Shown: positions 47,194-57,100 of the stretch, piece by piece
How positions within the stretch are numbered: position 1 is the stretch's first letter
How the letters are laid out: each line of letters opens with the position of its first letter
NCBI RefSeq assembly: GCF_024346955.1
Contig: NZ_AP024883.1
Span: 1 to 64,000, forward strand
Origin: Vibrio mangrovi
GTDB lineage: Bacteria > Pseudomonadota > Gammaproteobacteria > Enterobacterales > Vibrionaceae
DNA length: 64,000 bases
Direction: 5' to 3'
Notes under the pieces: model-generated
What the model saw: only the letters and a program-made list of their open reading frames with translations
Database searches by the model: none
Told to the model about the DNA's origin: nothing
Translations under genes and position numbers: made by a program

Positions 47194-48081
47194 CTATCGC
47201 TGCTGAAAATCATCTACAGCAAAGTCAATCAGAGCGCGGACTTTGCGTGGCATGATGTTACCCGACAAATACATGGCGCAGAGCGGATGCGTTTTCATGC
47301 TGTAATCGTTCAGTAGTGGAATCAGGGTTCCTGCCTCGATATCTTTTTGCAACACGAAATTCGGGCACAGGGCAATACCATGCCCATGCAGTGCCCAGTC
47401 TCTGGCGATTCTGGCACTATTGACCATCAGATGTCTTGGTGGTGTGAAAGGATATTCGGCCTGATCTTGATAAAATGTCCAGCGGGCTGAATTTTTTCTG
47501 TTGGTATCAATGATACAGGTATGTTCTCCCAGTTCATCCGGCGTTGCCGGTGTTCCCCGGTTCGCCAGATAATCGGGTGATGCCACCAGAACACTGGTGA
47601 TTTCTCCGAGTTTACGGGCCTTCAGTGTTGTCACCTCCGGCAAACCAATCCTGAATGCGAGATCAAATCCATCGGTAGCCAAATCGACATGGGAGTCGTT
47701 TAAACGCAGATCAATCGATAGTGCCGGGTGAAGCGCTGCAAACCGGGCAAGCATGTCGTTGATATACATTTCTCCGAAAGTGACCGGTGCTGCAATGCGC
47801 AGCAAACCACTCAATCCTTTACTCTGTTCCGATACCGTTCCAAGCAAATTGTCCAGTTGATCCAGTAATACCGGGGCGTGAGCCAGTAATTCCTGTCCGG
47901 TTGGCGTGAGTCCGACTTTGCGGGTGGTGCGTTGCAATAGTCTGGCTCCGACGCGCTCTTCCAGTTGGGCGACATATTTAGAAGTCAGGCGGTTAGAAAT
48001 TCCCAGACGTTCTGCTGCATCGGTAAAGGAGCCGGTCTGTGCGGTGGCAACAAAGGCTTTTAAGCCATCAAGAAGATCCAT
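47194..48081 (-). CDS. LysR-family transcriptional regulator
   Basis: 295 aa. N-terminal winged HTH (LKAFVATAQTGSFTDAAERLGISNRLTSKYVAQLEERVGARLLQRTTRKVGLT) and a periplasmic-binding-like effector domain. Divergent from the NAD(P)-binding oxidoreductase gene 147 bp away, its likely target; effector unknown. Confidence 0.94.
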   Translation of the reverse strand: MDLLDGLKAFVATAQTGSFTDAAERLGISNRLTSKYVAQLEERVGARLLQRTTRKVGLTPTGQELLAHAPVLLDQLDNLLGTVSEQSKGLSGLLRIAAPVTFGEMYINDMLARFAALHPALSIDLRLNDSHVDLATDGFDLAFRIGLPEVTTLKARKLGEITSVLVASPDYLANRGTPATPDELGEHTCIIDTNRKNSARWTFYQDQAEYPFTPPRHLMVNSARIARDWALHGHGIALCPNFVLQKDIEAGTLIPLLNDYSMKTHPLCAMYLSGNIMPRKVRALIDFAVDDFQQR

Positions 48082-48228
48082 GATTTAATCTTAATTAGGA
48101 ACAAAATGAGGATTATCATTCTATATAATCTCCATTGTGTTGAAAAGGATGGCGGCGCATAATTTCTCCATACCAAGCAGATAGCCCACAACACCGGGCA
48201 ATGAAATGAATAGAAATGGAGAAACATT

Positions 48229-48861
48229 ATGAATATCGCAATTATTGGTTCAGGTAACATCGGTTCTGGTCTGGCTCGCACTTTCGGCGCAATCCATCAG
48301 GTTGCTGTGGCATCAAGAGATGAACAGAGCGCACAGGCACTTTCAGCCAAGCTGGCTCAGGATGGTATTCAGGTTCAGGCCCTGCCTGTTGCAACTGCTG
48401 TCGCAAATGCTGATGTTGTGATGCTGGCGATTCCTTACGGTGCAGTTGCTGAGTTAGCTACTCAAGCGAATTTCTCAGGAAAAATCATCGTTGATGTGAC
48501 CAATCCGGTGAAAGATGATTTCTCAGGTATTTCGGTTGGATTCAGCACATCGGCTGCTGAAGAAATTCAGAAGATTTTTGCTGATGCAACGGTTGTAAAA
48601 GCATTTAACACTGTATTTGCACAGGTTTATGAACAAGGTCTTGATTTTAACGGCCGTCAGGTTCCGACTTATGTCGCAGCAGATGATGACGCAGCAAAAG
48701 AAACCGTCATTGCGATTGCCAGTGATGCCGGGTTTGATGCCATCAATGCCGGACCGCTGACCAATGCCCGTTATATCGAACCATTGGGTTATCTGAACAT
48801 TCAGTTCGGTTACATGCTGGGCTTCGGTACTCAAATCGCTCCGGCCTGGTTATCCCGCTAA
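48229..48861 (+). CDS. NADPH-dependent F420 reductase-like / NAD(P)-binding oxidoreductase
   Basis: 210 aa. Rossmann start MNIAIIGSGNIGSGLARTF and VDVTNPV, FNTVFAQV, GPLTNARYIEPLGYLNI, as in the NADP_F420 oxidoreductase family. Vibrios do not make F420, so the true reaction is unknown. Divergent LysR gene probably controls it; GGAG before the ATG. Confidence 0.9.
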   Translation: MNIAIIGSGNIGSGLARTFGAIHQVAVASRDEQSAQALSAKLAQDGIQVQALPVATAVANADVVMLAIPYGAVAELATQANFSGKIIVDVTNPVKDDFSGISVGFSTSAAEEIQKIFADATVVKAFNTVFAQVYEQGLDFNGRQVPTYVAADDDAAKETVIAIASDAGFDAINAGPLTNARYIEPLGYLNIQFGYMLGFGTQIAPAWLSR

Positions 48862-49023
48862 TTGATTGTTTCTTCAGGAGTGACTTGCAAAAGCAGGTCG
48901 CTCCTGAATTTTTCCGGGAGAACTATTGGTAAATATCGGTGACAAGCGTGATATCTGACATACTTGCTTCATGATTCCCATGCTACTTTGACTCTAGGGA
49001 GTCAAGATAAGGGGAAAAGGTGT

Positions 49024-49281
49024 ATGTTAGTTCGCTACACAGGCATGAGCTTAAAAAGCCAGATCTACCTGTATACTTTTGGGTTCATTCTGACCATTCT
49101 GGGAATGATGTTAACCGATATGTGGCTACCTATGGTCGTCGGAGCCATCATTCTTATGGGACTAATGGTTGAATCCTGGATCCAGATTATTCACGTAGTA
49201 CCGCTGCATCAGGAAGTCCGGGCGATGAAGAAACAGCTCGAAAAACTTCAGCAGCATTATCAGGATGAAAAGAATCTCTGA
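49024..49281 (+). CDS. small membrane protein of unknown function
   Basis: 85 aa with two hydrophobic segments (about 13-33, 37-55) and a charged, coiled-coil-prone C-terminus (QEVRAMKKQLEKLQQHYQDEK). AAGG before the ATG at 49024. Its end overlaps the convergent AraC gene by 22 bp. Unrecognised. Confidence 0.65.
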   Translation: MLVRYTGMSLKSQIYLYTFGFILTILGMMLTDMWLPMVVGAIILMGLMVESWIQIIHVVPLHQEVRAMKKQLEKLQQHYQDEKNL

Positions 49282-50021
49282 CGGTACTCGCTGGGTGTTG
49301 TGCCGGTGATTTTCTTAAACAGACGTGAAAAGTAGGAAACATCCCGGTATCCGCACTGATAAGCAATTTGTGAAATGTGATTCTCTTTATGGGTCTGGAG
49401 TAACTTCTGGGCCCTTTCTATCCGCTTTCTGCATACATAGTCGCGAAAACCAATCCCGGTTGCCTGACGGAACAATTTTGAGAAATAGCTGGGCGTATAG
49501 TGAAAGTAAGCCGAAATGTCGTCTTCTCTCAGTGAGGTATCAAGGTTGTGGTCGATATAATGCAGAATATCGAAGAGAGACTTTTCCTGCTCCGCTGAGA
49601 GATGACCCGCCGGTGTTATATCCGGTGCAATATCAGCAATGGTCTCCGGTTCATGGTGATTTGATGAATTGCTCAGTGAGCGGAGCAGCTCATCGGTCTG
49701 ACGCTGGGTATGATTTTTCGATAAATCAATCACCGCTTTGATGACATGGCACCATTCGGCACACTGATGGAAAAGGTTATTGTGCACAATGATAAGCTGC
49801 TTGTTGAGGTTTTCACATATCTTAAGCGCAATGATCAGTTCATTTTGCTGCTGACTTGTCTTCATATAGAAAAAAGCAACTTTCAGATTCGGCGCGCTCA
49901 GAATGGAAATATCATGTTCGTGCTCAACCACAGTAAAATGATTCTGGATGGTTGTTCTGACATCCTCTGGAAGACTGCTGATACTGTCTCCCAACCAGTG
50001 CCCGATTGTTTTGATATTCAT
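49260..50021 (-). CDS. AraC-family transcriptional regulator
   Basis: 253 aa. Two HTH motifs of the AraC domain at the C-terminus (REDDISAYFHYTPSYFSKLFRQATG; HISQIAYQCGYRDVSYFSRLFKKITGTTPSEYR). The N-terminal ~145 residues match no sensor I know. ATG at 50021 with AGGTGA upstream. It lies next to the hcp2 cluster but divergent; a role there is not shown. Confidence 0.92.
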   Translation of the reverse strand: MNIKTIGHWLGDSISSLPEDVRTTIQNHFTVVEHEHDISILSAPNLKVAFFYMKTSQQQNELIIALKICENLNKQLIIVHNNLFHQCAEWCHVIKAVIDLSKNHTQRQTDELLRSLSNSSNHHEPETIADIAPDITPAGHLSAEQEKSLFDILHYIDHNLDTSLREDDISAYFHYTPSYFSKLFRQATGIGFRDYVCRKRIERAQKLLQTHKENHISQIAYQCGYRDVSYFSRLFKKITGTTPSEYRQRFFSS

Positions 50022-50239
50022 TGTCACCTGTTAGTGATAAAAGACTAATCATTCCAGATAAAGATTAGAACCCCCGCTTTAAAGTGCAATGAAGCGGAAT
50101 TGTTTTTGCCAAATCTTCCGTGTACATATGAAACACATCACATTATCATGTATGCCTCTGATTCTTTTTTCATTCGTACCGTCTGATGTCACGCATCTCA
50201 AATATGAAACACTTCCGTGATGTGCATTCCATTTCGTTT

Positions 50240-50364
50240 GGGCAACTTTTTGCTCGCCGGGCAACTTCTTGCTCGACGCTGGGCAAGATCTTGCTTGTAT
50301 TTATATTTCTGTTTTTATAACTAATTGATTTTATTGGTGTGTGTTAGTTGGCACAGCCCTTGCT
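50240..50364 (+). promoter_or_regulatory. hcp2 sigma-54 promoter with three upstream activator repeats
   Basis: GGGCAA-N5-TTGCTC-type repeats at 50240-50256, 50259-50275 and 50281-50297, then TTGGCACAGCCCTTGCT (50348-50364), a perfect -24/-12 site. Spacing from last repeat to promoter (~50 bp) equals that at hcp1. Confidence 0.87.
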
Positions 50365-50440
50365 CTAACAGAATCAGAGCCAACAGGTTCTAGTGCATTA
50401 AAAACATGAACTTATTATAGATAATTGAAGGAATTACAGA

Positions 50441-50959
50441 ATGCCAACTCCATGTTATATCTCAATCGAAGGTGAAACTCAGGGGCTAATCACGTCAGGC
50501 GCTTGCACAGCAGATTCTATCGGTGACTCTTTTGTTGAAGGTCACGAAGACGAAATGATGGTTCAACAGTTCGACCACGTTGTAACTGTTCCAACTGATC
50601 CTCAGTCTGGTCAGCCTGCTGGTCAGCGTGTTCACAAACCATTCAAATTCACTGTGAACCTGAACAAAGCTGTTCCTCTGCTATATAACGCACTGGCTTC
50701 AGGTGAAAAAATGTCTGCTGTAACGCTGAAGTGGTACCGCACTTCAATCGAAGGCAAACAAGAAAACTTCTTCACTACAACACTTGAAAACGCAACTATC
50801 GTTGATATCAAGTGTGAAATGCCACACTGCCAAAACCCAGCTGATTCTGACTACACTCAGAACCTGACTGTATCTATGTCTTACCGTAAGATCACTTGGG
50901 ATCACGTTAACGCTGGTACTTCTGGTGCTGACGACTGGCGTAAACCAATCGAAGCTTAA
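50441..50959 (+). CDS. hcp: T6SS tube protein Hcp (copy 2)
   Basis: 172 aa, almost identical to copy 1 (MPTPCYISIEGETQGLITSGACTADSIG...). First gene of the auxiliary T6SS cluster: hcp, vgrG, DUF4123, effector, immunity. The ribosome site and leader AATTGAAGGAATTACA are also shared with copy 1. Confidence 0.97.
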   Translation: MPTPCYISIEGETQGLITSGACTADSIGDSFVEGHEDEMMVQQFDHVVTVPTDPQSGQPAGQRVHKPFKFTVNLNKAVPLLYNALASGEKMSAVTLKWYRTSIEGKQENFFTTTLENATIVDIKCEMPHCQNPADSDYTQNLTVSMSYRKITWDHVNAGTSGADDWRKPIEA

Positions 50960-51050
50960 TTGTCAGATGCACAGGCACGTGATGTGCCTGTCAGACAATG
51001 CTTTGATTGTCTTGTTGCTCACCGTATGGTGGGCAACATTGTCTTTATTT
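50956..51050 (+). repeat. conserved double stem-loop 3' of hcp2
   Basis: ACAGGCAC/GTGCCTGT inside ATTGTC/GACAAT, then GTTGCTCACC/GGTGGGCAAC. The counterpart behind hcp1 keeps both stems with changed bases. Followed by TTTATTT. Confidence 0.65.
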
Positions 51051-51416
51051 GCAATCCGTTATTGTTAAAACCAATAGTTGTTAAAAATAATTGTTATTAA
51101 AACTAGCGATTAGAAAATATAAAAGAATCAGAAAATATACCTGAGTGACTTTGGTCAGGCCGTATCCGCTTCGGAGGTTATTCTGGTATGTGTGTTGTTA
51201 GGGCTAGCCCTAGGATAAGGAAGATGGTCGGGGTGATGGTTCAGAACTGAGATGTTCCTTCAGGAAAAGTGCTTTCCTATTGATTTTCCCGCCAATTTTT
51301 CACTTTCATCAAGACTCATATATTCATCCGGTTATAATCGGTGTTTTGCATAAGAACTTTTGTTTCATTAACTAAAAACTTATTTCATTCACTAAAAACA
51401 ATGTCAGGTAAATCGT
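51051..51416 (+). promoter_or_regulatory. vgrG leader region
   Basis: No gene. GACTTTGGTCAGGCCGT (51147-51163) includes a TGAC-TTTG-GTCA hairpin and is shared (GACTTCGGTCAGGCCGT) with the minus strand at 59628-59644. The block from about 51294 to 51350, with TCATCAAGACTCATAT and GGTTATAATCGG (TATAAT at 51333-51338), recurs at about 59910-59960 before the truncated second effector. It probably holds the vgrG promoter; no good -35 seen. Confidence 0.55.
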
Positions 51417-53570
51417 ATGGGAACGTTGAACTTCCGTCTTGTCAGTGGAGCCGGAGAATCATTGGTGGTTCGCGACTATCAGGGTCACGAATCAATCTCT
51501 GATTCATTTGATGCACAGGGAAATCCGGTCTACGGCTTTCGTTACCAAATCGAACTGGCCAGCCGCGATTCAGGCATCAGTGCCGAGCAGCTGGTCGATA
51601 CCGCAGCCGTGCTGGAGGTCATTCGCAATGACGAAGTGGTGCAGCAGGTTCACGGCATTGTGCGCAGCTTCAGCCGGGGCGATACCGGACATCATCATAC
51701 CTATTATTCCCTGACACTGGTGCCTTCTCTCGAACGGCTTTCCCTGCGCCACAACAGCCGGATTTTCCAGCAGAAAACTGTCCCTGAGATTCTGGCAATC
51801 CTCCTCTCTGAAATGAACATCTCCGACTACGCCTTCTCCGTAAAACGGGAATGTGCGCCACGGGAGTTCTGCGTTCAGTACCGGGAAACCGATTTAGAAT
51901 TCTTCCACCGTCTGGCGGCAGAAGAAGGCCTGATGTACACCTTCAGTCATGAAGCCGAAAAACACACCTTAATCGTCACCGATAACAGCGCCGGGTTTAC
52001 CCAGTTGAATGGCACCGTGCCGTATAATGTGTTGTCCGGCGGCGTGGCCGACACACCGTATGTTTCCGGGATAAGTGAAGAGAAACAGTCTGAGGTAACA
52101 GAAGTTGCCTTTGGTGAATACAGCTTTAAAAAGCCAACCTACAGTTTTAAACAGTCGGCGCTCGGCAGTGAAATGGACTATCAGTTGCCAAACTACCAAC
52201 ACTATGATGCGCCGGGACGTTATAAAGACGATGCCAGCGGCAAAGCTTTCAGCCAGATCCGGCTGGAATATTTGCGCCGGGCCAGTCATACCGCTTCAGG
52301 TAAAAGTAATCAGGCCAAACTTCAGGCCGGTGTGGTGTTCACACTGGCGGACCACCTTGATACGGCGATGAACCGCAGCTGGCTGATTGTTGGTATCGAC
52401 CATCAGGGTAGCCAGCCACAGGCACTGGAAGAGTCCGGTGGCAGCGGCGCAACCACTTACAGCAATCAGTTTGTTGCCATTCCGGGGGAAAATCTGTGGC
52501 GGATGCAGCCGCAGCCTAAACCGCAGGTCGATGGCCCGATGGTGGCGACCGTGGTCGGCCCGGAAGGTGAAGAAATCTACTGTGACGAACATGGCCGGGT
52601 GAAAGTCTCTTTCCCGTGGGACCGCTACAGCAATGAAGACGAAAACAGCTCCTGCTGGGTACGGGTTGTGCAGGGCTGGGCCGGTGCGCAGTATGGCATG
52701 ATGGCGATTCCCCGCATCGGCCACGAAGTGATTGTCACCTTCCTCAACGGTGACCCGGACCAGCCAATTATTACTGGGCGGACGTATCATGCGACGCACA
52801 CACCGCCGTATACATTGCCGGACAACAAAACCAAAACCGTCATCCGGACTCAAACCCATCAGGGCACCGGTTTTAACGAACTGAGTTTTGAAGACCAGTC
52901 GGGCAGCGAGAAGATTTACCTGCATGGTCAGAAAGACTATGAAGCGCTGGTTGAAAACGACAGCACCACCCAGATTAAGCACGACCGTCACCTGACGGTT
53001 GAAAACGACCGCTACAGCCATGTGCAGATGAACGACCATCTGAGTATCGACGGCGAACAGCGCACCGGCATCACTCAGAACCTGACGCTGGAAACCGATG
53101 CCTCGCTGCATCAGAAAGTCGGTGAGAAGACCATCTTTGATTCCGGCAGTGAAGTGCATCTCAAAGCCGGTAATTCCGTGGTTCTGGATGCAGGCAATGA
53201 AATCACAGTCAAAGTCGGCGGCAGTTTTGTCAAAGTCGACGCCGGTGGCGTGCATGTGGTCAGTGGTGCGATTAACCTCAACTCCGGCGGCAGTGCCGGC
53301 AGCGGCTCCGGCTACGGCGGTCAGGTTGCGACGATGCCGAATGTTCTGACCGCGCTGACAGCGCCGGAGGAAGCGCAGGCGCTGGATATCAGTGCCAGCC
53401 AGACGCCAGCTTCGCCGGAAGTCTACACACTGGCTTCCCCGAAAAATATTCAGGCGGAAGCGTTTGAACGTGTTTCTATGCAAAACACACCGATGTCGAA
53501 AATGTGTCAGCGCCAGCCGGACGGGACTTGTCCACGGTCAGACTGCCCTTGCACAGCGGCGGAGGCGTAA
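51417..53570 (+). CDS. vgrG: T6SS spike protein VgrG
   Basis: 717 aa. N-terminal gp27-like part (YRYQIELASRD-type start, EFCVQYRETDLEFFHRLAAEEGLMY), OB-fold gp5 part (GPEGEEIYCDEHGRVKVSFPWDR, GMMAIPRIGHEVIVTFLNGDPDQPIITG), and beta-helix with VGEKTIFDSGSEVHLKAGNSVVLDAG. The C-terminal tail is cysteine-rich (MCQRQPDGTCPRSDCPC) with no enzymatic domain, so the cargo is carried through the adaptor. Stop is 3 bp before the DUF4123 gene. Confidence 0.97.
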   Translation: MGTLNFRLVSGAGESLVVRDYQGHESISDSFDAQGNPVYGFRYQIELASRDSGISAEQLVDTAAVLEVIRNDEVVQQVHGIVRSFSRGDTGHHHTYYSLTLVPSLERLSLRHNSRIFQQKTVPEILAILLSEMNISDYAFSVKRECAPREFCVQYRETDLEFFHRLAAEEGLMYTFSHEAEKHTLIVTDNSAGFTQLNGTVPYNVLSGGVADTPYVSGISEEKQSEVTEVAFGEYSFKKPTYSFKQSALGSEMDYQLPNYQHYDAPGRYKDDASGKAFSQIRLEYLRRASHTASGKSNQAKLQAGVVFTLADHLDTAMNRSWLIVGIDHQGSQPQALEESGGSGATTYSNQFVAIPGENLWRMQPQPKPQVDGPMVATVVGPEGEEIYCDEHGRVKVSFPWDRYSNEDENSSCWVRVVQGWAGAQYGMMAIPRIGHEVIVTFLNGDPDQPIITGRTYHATHTPPYTLPDNKTKTVIRTQTHQGTGFNELSFEDQSGSEKIYLHGQKDYEALVENDSTTQIKHDRHLTVENDRYSHVQMNDHLSIDGEQRTGITQNLTLETDASLHQKVGEKTIFDSGSEVHLKAGNSVVLDAGNEITVKVGGSFVKVDAGGVHVVSGAINLNSGGSAGSGSGYGGQVATMPNVLTALTAPEEAQALDISASQTPASPEVYTLASPKNIQAEAFERVSMQNTPMSKMCQRQPDGTCPRSDCPCTAAEA

Positions 53571-53573
53571 ACC

Positions 53574-54140
53574 ATGAGAATATTTCCAGAATTACCGGAC
53601 AATTCACTGGAGCATTGGCTGGTTGTGGACTCTGTCCGTGTTCCGGACATTGAACAGCTTGTCTATCAGCATGAGAAAAAAGTTGAGCTGCACCGCCTGT
53701 TTGCCGGTACGCCGTTTGACCATTTAATGAAGCAGAGCCCGGTTGCTTTCCGTTACACCGGAGTTGCAGAGATAGAGCGGCAACTGAAGGAAGACTTTGC
53801 TCTGCGTAGCAGTAGTGTGCTGTTTTCCTGTGATGCTTCTGTCTCAACTGAATCTGTGATTCAGCACTTTCAGGCATTACTTTATGTCGTCGTCGATGAG
53901 TCACCCATTCTGTTTCGTTACTACGCCAGCCCGATGTGGGATGATGTTGCCACCGAATTATCAGAAGAAGATCGATGCACTCTGCTTGGCCCGTGTCAGG
54001 TGATGAGTTGGGTCGATAGTCAACAGAATGGACATTCACTCAGACAACTGCCACAAGCCGGAGCCGGGAGTGATTCCCAGTTACCGTACCATTTAAAATC
54101 CCCCGTATTCAAAGCATTGGTAGAACAACGTTATGGCTAA
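53574..54140 (+). CDS. DUF4123 effector chaperone (Tap-1/TEC family)
   Basis: 188 aa. DUF4123 layout (NSLEHWLVVDSVRVPDIEQLVYQ; LLYVVVDESPILFRYYASPMW). These adaptors load the effector encoded just downstream onto VgrG. It overlaps the effector start by 8 bp (coupled translation), which supports the effector assignment. Confidence 0.92.
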   Translation: MRIFPELPDNSLEHWLVVDSVRVPDIEQLVYQHEKKVELHRLFAGTPFDHLMKQSPVAFRYTGVAEIERQLKEDFALRSSSVLFSCDASVSTESVIQHFQALLYVVVDESPILFRYYASPMWDDVATELSEEDRCTLLGPCQVMSWVDSQQNGHSLRQLPQAGAGSDSQLPYHLKSPVFKALVEQRYG

Positions 54141-57100
54141 TACAACCGATACGCCTAGAATTTATAAAATAAAACCCGATGACTGTTTAAGTCTGCTTGC
54201 TGAACGCTTCGGCACATCAACAGAGGCGCTTAAAAAGCTGAATAGTGATCTGATTGATGATATCGATCTGATCTATGCCGGGGACGAAATTCTTCTGCCC
54301 GGAGAAGATGCGGAAACGGCGATTGATAACCAGCCCGGCAGCCGGGATGAGATTCCTAAACCGCCGGAAAAGGATGCCTGTTCCGGTGAACTCTGCTCGA
54401 GCAAAGACACACCGTATACCGATATTCTCTATGTTCCGTCGCATCCCAAGACTGAGAAAAAAACGTTTTACGCCATTACCGACGAAGTGAAAAAAGCGAT
54501 TCAGTCTGAGCATCAGTTACTGGCAGAATCTGTTGTTGAAGATCAGACGAAGACGATTCAAAACCTCAATCGTCTTGGTGTTCTCTCCCGCTTTTATACC
54601 AGCCCGCATGAGATGTTCCTCGAATCAGAGGATGATCTGAACCGTTACCGCTTTTTATTCCATGCCAGAAAGACCATTCGTTCCGGCGCGGCTAAAAAGT
54701 ATCACAACGGTGGTGAAAATGGTTTCATCATGAGTCTGGCCGAGCAGGAAGGGATCGATACTAAAAAACTGCTCAATCGCTATGTCACTTTGGAAAAACT
54801 CAAGTCCTATATGATACTTAGCGTCATGGCGACCAACACTGTCGGCCTGAGTTTCCTGCTCACCAGCCAAGATATGAAAGACTATTTTAAGGAATCCATT
54901 CAGGAAGCTCACCAGTTGGAGAAGGCCAGAGAGAAATTAAAGGAAACATTACAGGATCATCTGGACGACGAGATCAAAAAACTGGATGACGTCGCAGAAC
55001 TCACGGCGAAAAATAAAAAAGCTGATGACGGCTCTGCCTATGTTTATGACAAGAAACTGCGTTACTTTACCAGTGGCTATGAAAAAGAGATTGCCAGTGC
55101 GGTGAAGATGATTATCCGCGAGCGGAGAATCTGGGGCACTGAGGCTGATCTGGCGCTTGATACACACGAACAGGCCACAGAGGAAGTGACACGTTTCTGG
55201 GACCGGGAAGTCAAACTCGCCAACGAGTTTATGGACAAATGTGCTGCGGCTCGTGATGCCGGTGAGTCGGAGCAGTATGTGACCGCCGGGCCGTATTCCT
55301 ACAGTAATCTGCCGATGGCCTTTACATTTGCCATGTATCTGAATGAGCTGAACAAGCATGGTTATGTGGTGAAAGAGCAGTGCCTGACCATGGCAGAGCT
55401 GGAAGGTACATCAACAGCGCATCTGGGGCCGGAAACGCTGGAAAAAGATTACAAAGACTGGCGGAAAAACAAATTTTTCACGGACAATGGTCTGCCGGTC
55501 AAAATCACCGAAGGGAAGAAGCTGGTCGAAGATTTGCTGAATGAACTCGGTGTGAATAAAGAAGCGCTGCATGCCAAAAATATGGATGGCACCCGTAAGG
55601 TGACTGAAGAGAGCATGGTGAAATCACTGCTCAGTCAGGGCAGTGCCGGTCAGTGGGCATATTATCCGTGTCTGGCACTGGTCAAGCTGGTGGATGCGAC
55701 GCTCTCTAAATGGCTGGCGGATTTAGACGACCTGCTGGGGCTCGATAACGGCGCTCAGGATAAACGGATGCCGGCACCGGATATGTTCGGTGACCTGCTG
55801 TGGCTGAAAAAACTGGCGATGGCGCGGATGGAAGCGCTGAGAGTACTCGCGGAGTCGCGAGCCAAAAAAGGCAAAGATTCGCTGAGAAACTTCTACCTGA
55901 GCGGCGATAAAATCCCAGTCAGCTATCTGCTGTTGTGGGAAGAGAAAGAATATAAACCGAAAGAGAAGAAAACCGGTGTTTTCCGTAAGGATACCGGTAA
56001 GGCCGACCTTCAGGTGGTGGAATGTGTGCTGATGTCGGAAGGCACATTGGGCTGGGTACGCGGCCCGGCCTGGTATCTGCCTGCCGATAAGGAAGATGAG
56101 CAGAAAGCAAAAACACATATCAAAGATATTACCACCAAGGTTGCGCTGGTCAGCCCGGCGGCAGACAGCAAAACGCCGGAGAATATCAAATCGGTGCAGG
56201 CCAATGCTTTCCCGACGCTGGCTGAAACGATGAAAGCGATCCGGACATTAGTCAAGACAGGTTCGGCGAATGCTTTTAAAGCAAGTATGTTTAATGGTAA
56301 GTTTCTGCTCAATCCTCTGAATCTGGCAGCGGAGAAAAAATCGGAGCCACCGGCCTTCTGGTCGGACAGTTATCACTGGGAAGAAGGGTTAGGGCCGGAC
56401 GGCAAATCCTCTCAGTATGTGGTGGACGCTTCGGCGCAGTTTATGCGTCTGTCGTCGAGTGCGAAGACGAATCTGAACCTGCCGTTGAGCGAATACAACG
56501 ACCTGATGGTCAATACGGATACGACGCTGGGTGGTTCAATCAATCTGAGTGCGGAACTCTTCCGGGCACAACTGACGGCGAAAGCGTGGTTCCCGCTGAA
56601 AGACGTCAATGCCGACGGGAAAGACAAAAAACACTTTGAAGGGCAACCGCTGGAGATTCGTTATGTTGCGCGGATCGATGGTAAGGAGCAGGATAAGATC
56701 TATCCGGGCGGCGAGATGTTCCTGAAGGTTTCCGCGACGATTTACGGCCTTGCTGCGGCGAGTGTCAGTATTGCCGGGAATCTGTGTTTCGGCCCGGCGA
56801 CGACCAAAGATGGTTCGCTTGGTGTGCGGGGCAAGGCGATTACGGTTGCTGATTATAATGCCGGAGAGGTGACTCAGGTGCGGGCTGCACCAGAGCAGAA
56901 TCTGCCGCAGTCGGAGCAGTCTGCCGGGAAAAAAGTGGCCGATGCGGTGAGAAAGAATTCAGCCGCAGAAGCAGGTATAACGATGGATGCCTTTGCCGGA
57001 GTTGAAGTCGGTGGTGAGCTGAGTGGCGAAGTCTACTGGCGCCCGCCGGTGGTTGATATTTCCGGCAGCGCCACCGGGGATCAAATGATGCGGCTGGGCA

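Noticed and set aside
52296..53483. Long (395 codon) open frame on the minus strand within vgrG
   Set aside because: Antisense to a clear VgrG gene; length follows from codon bias of the real frame, no start signal or domain.
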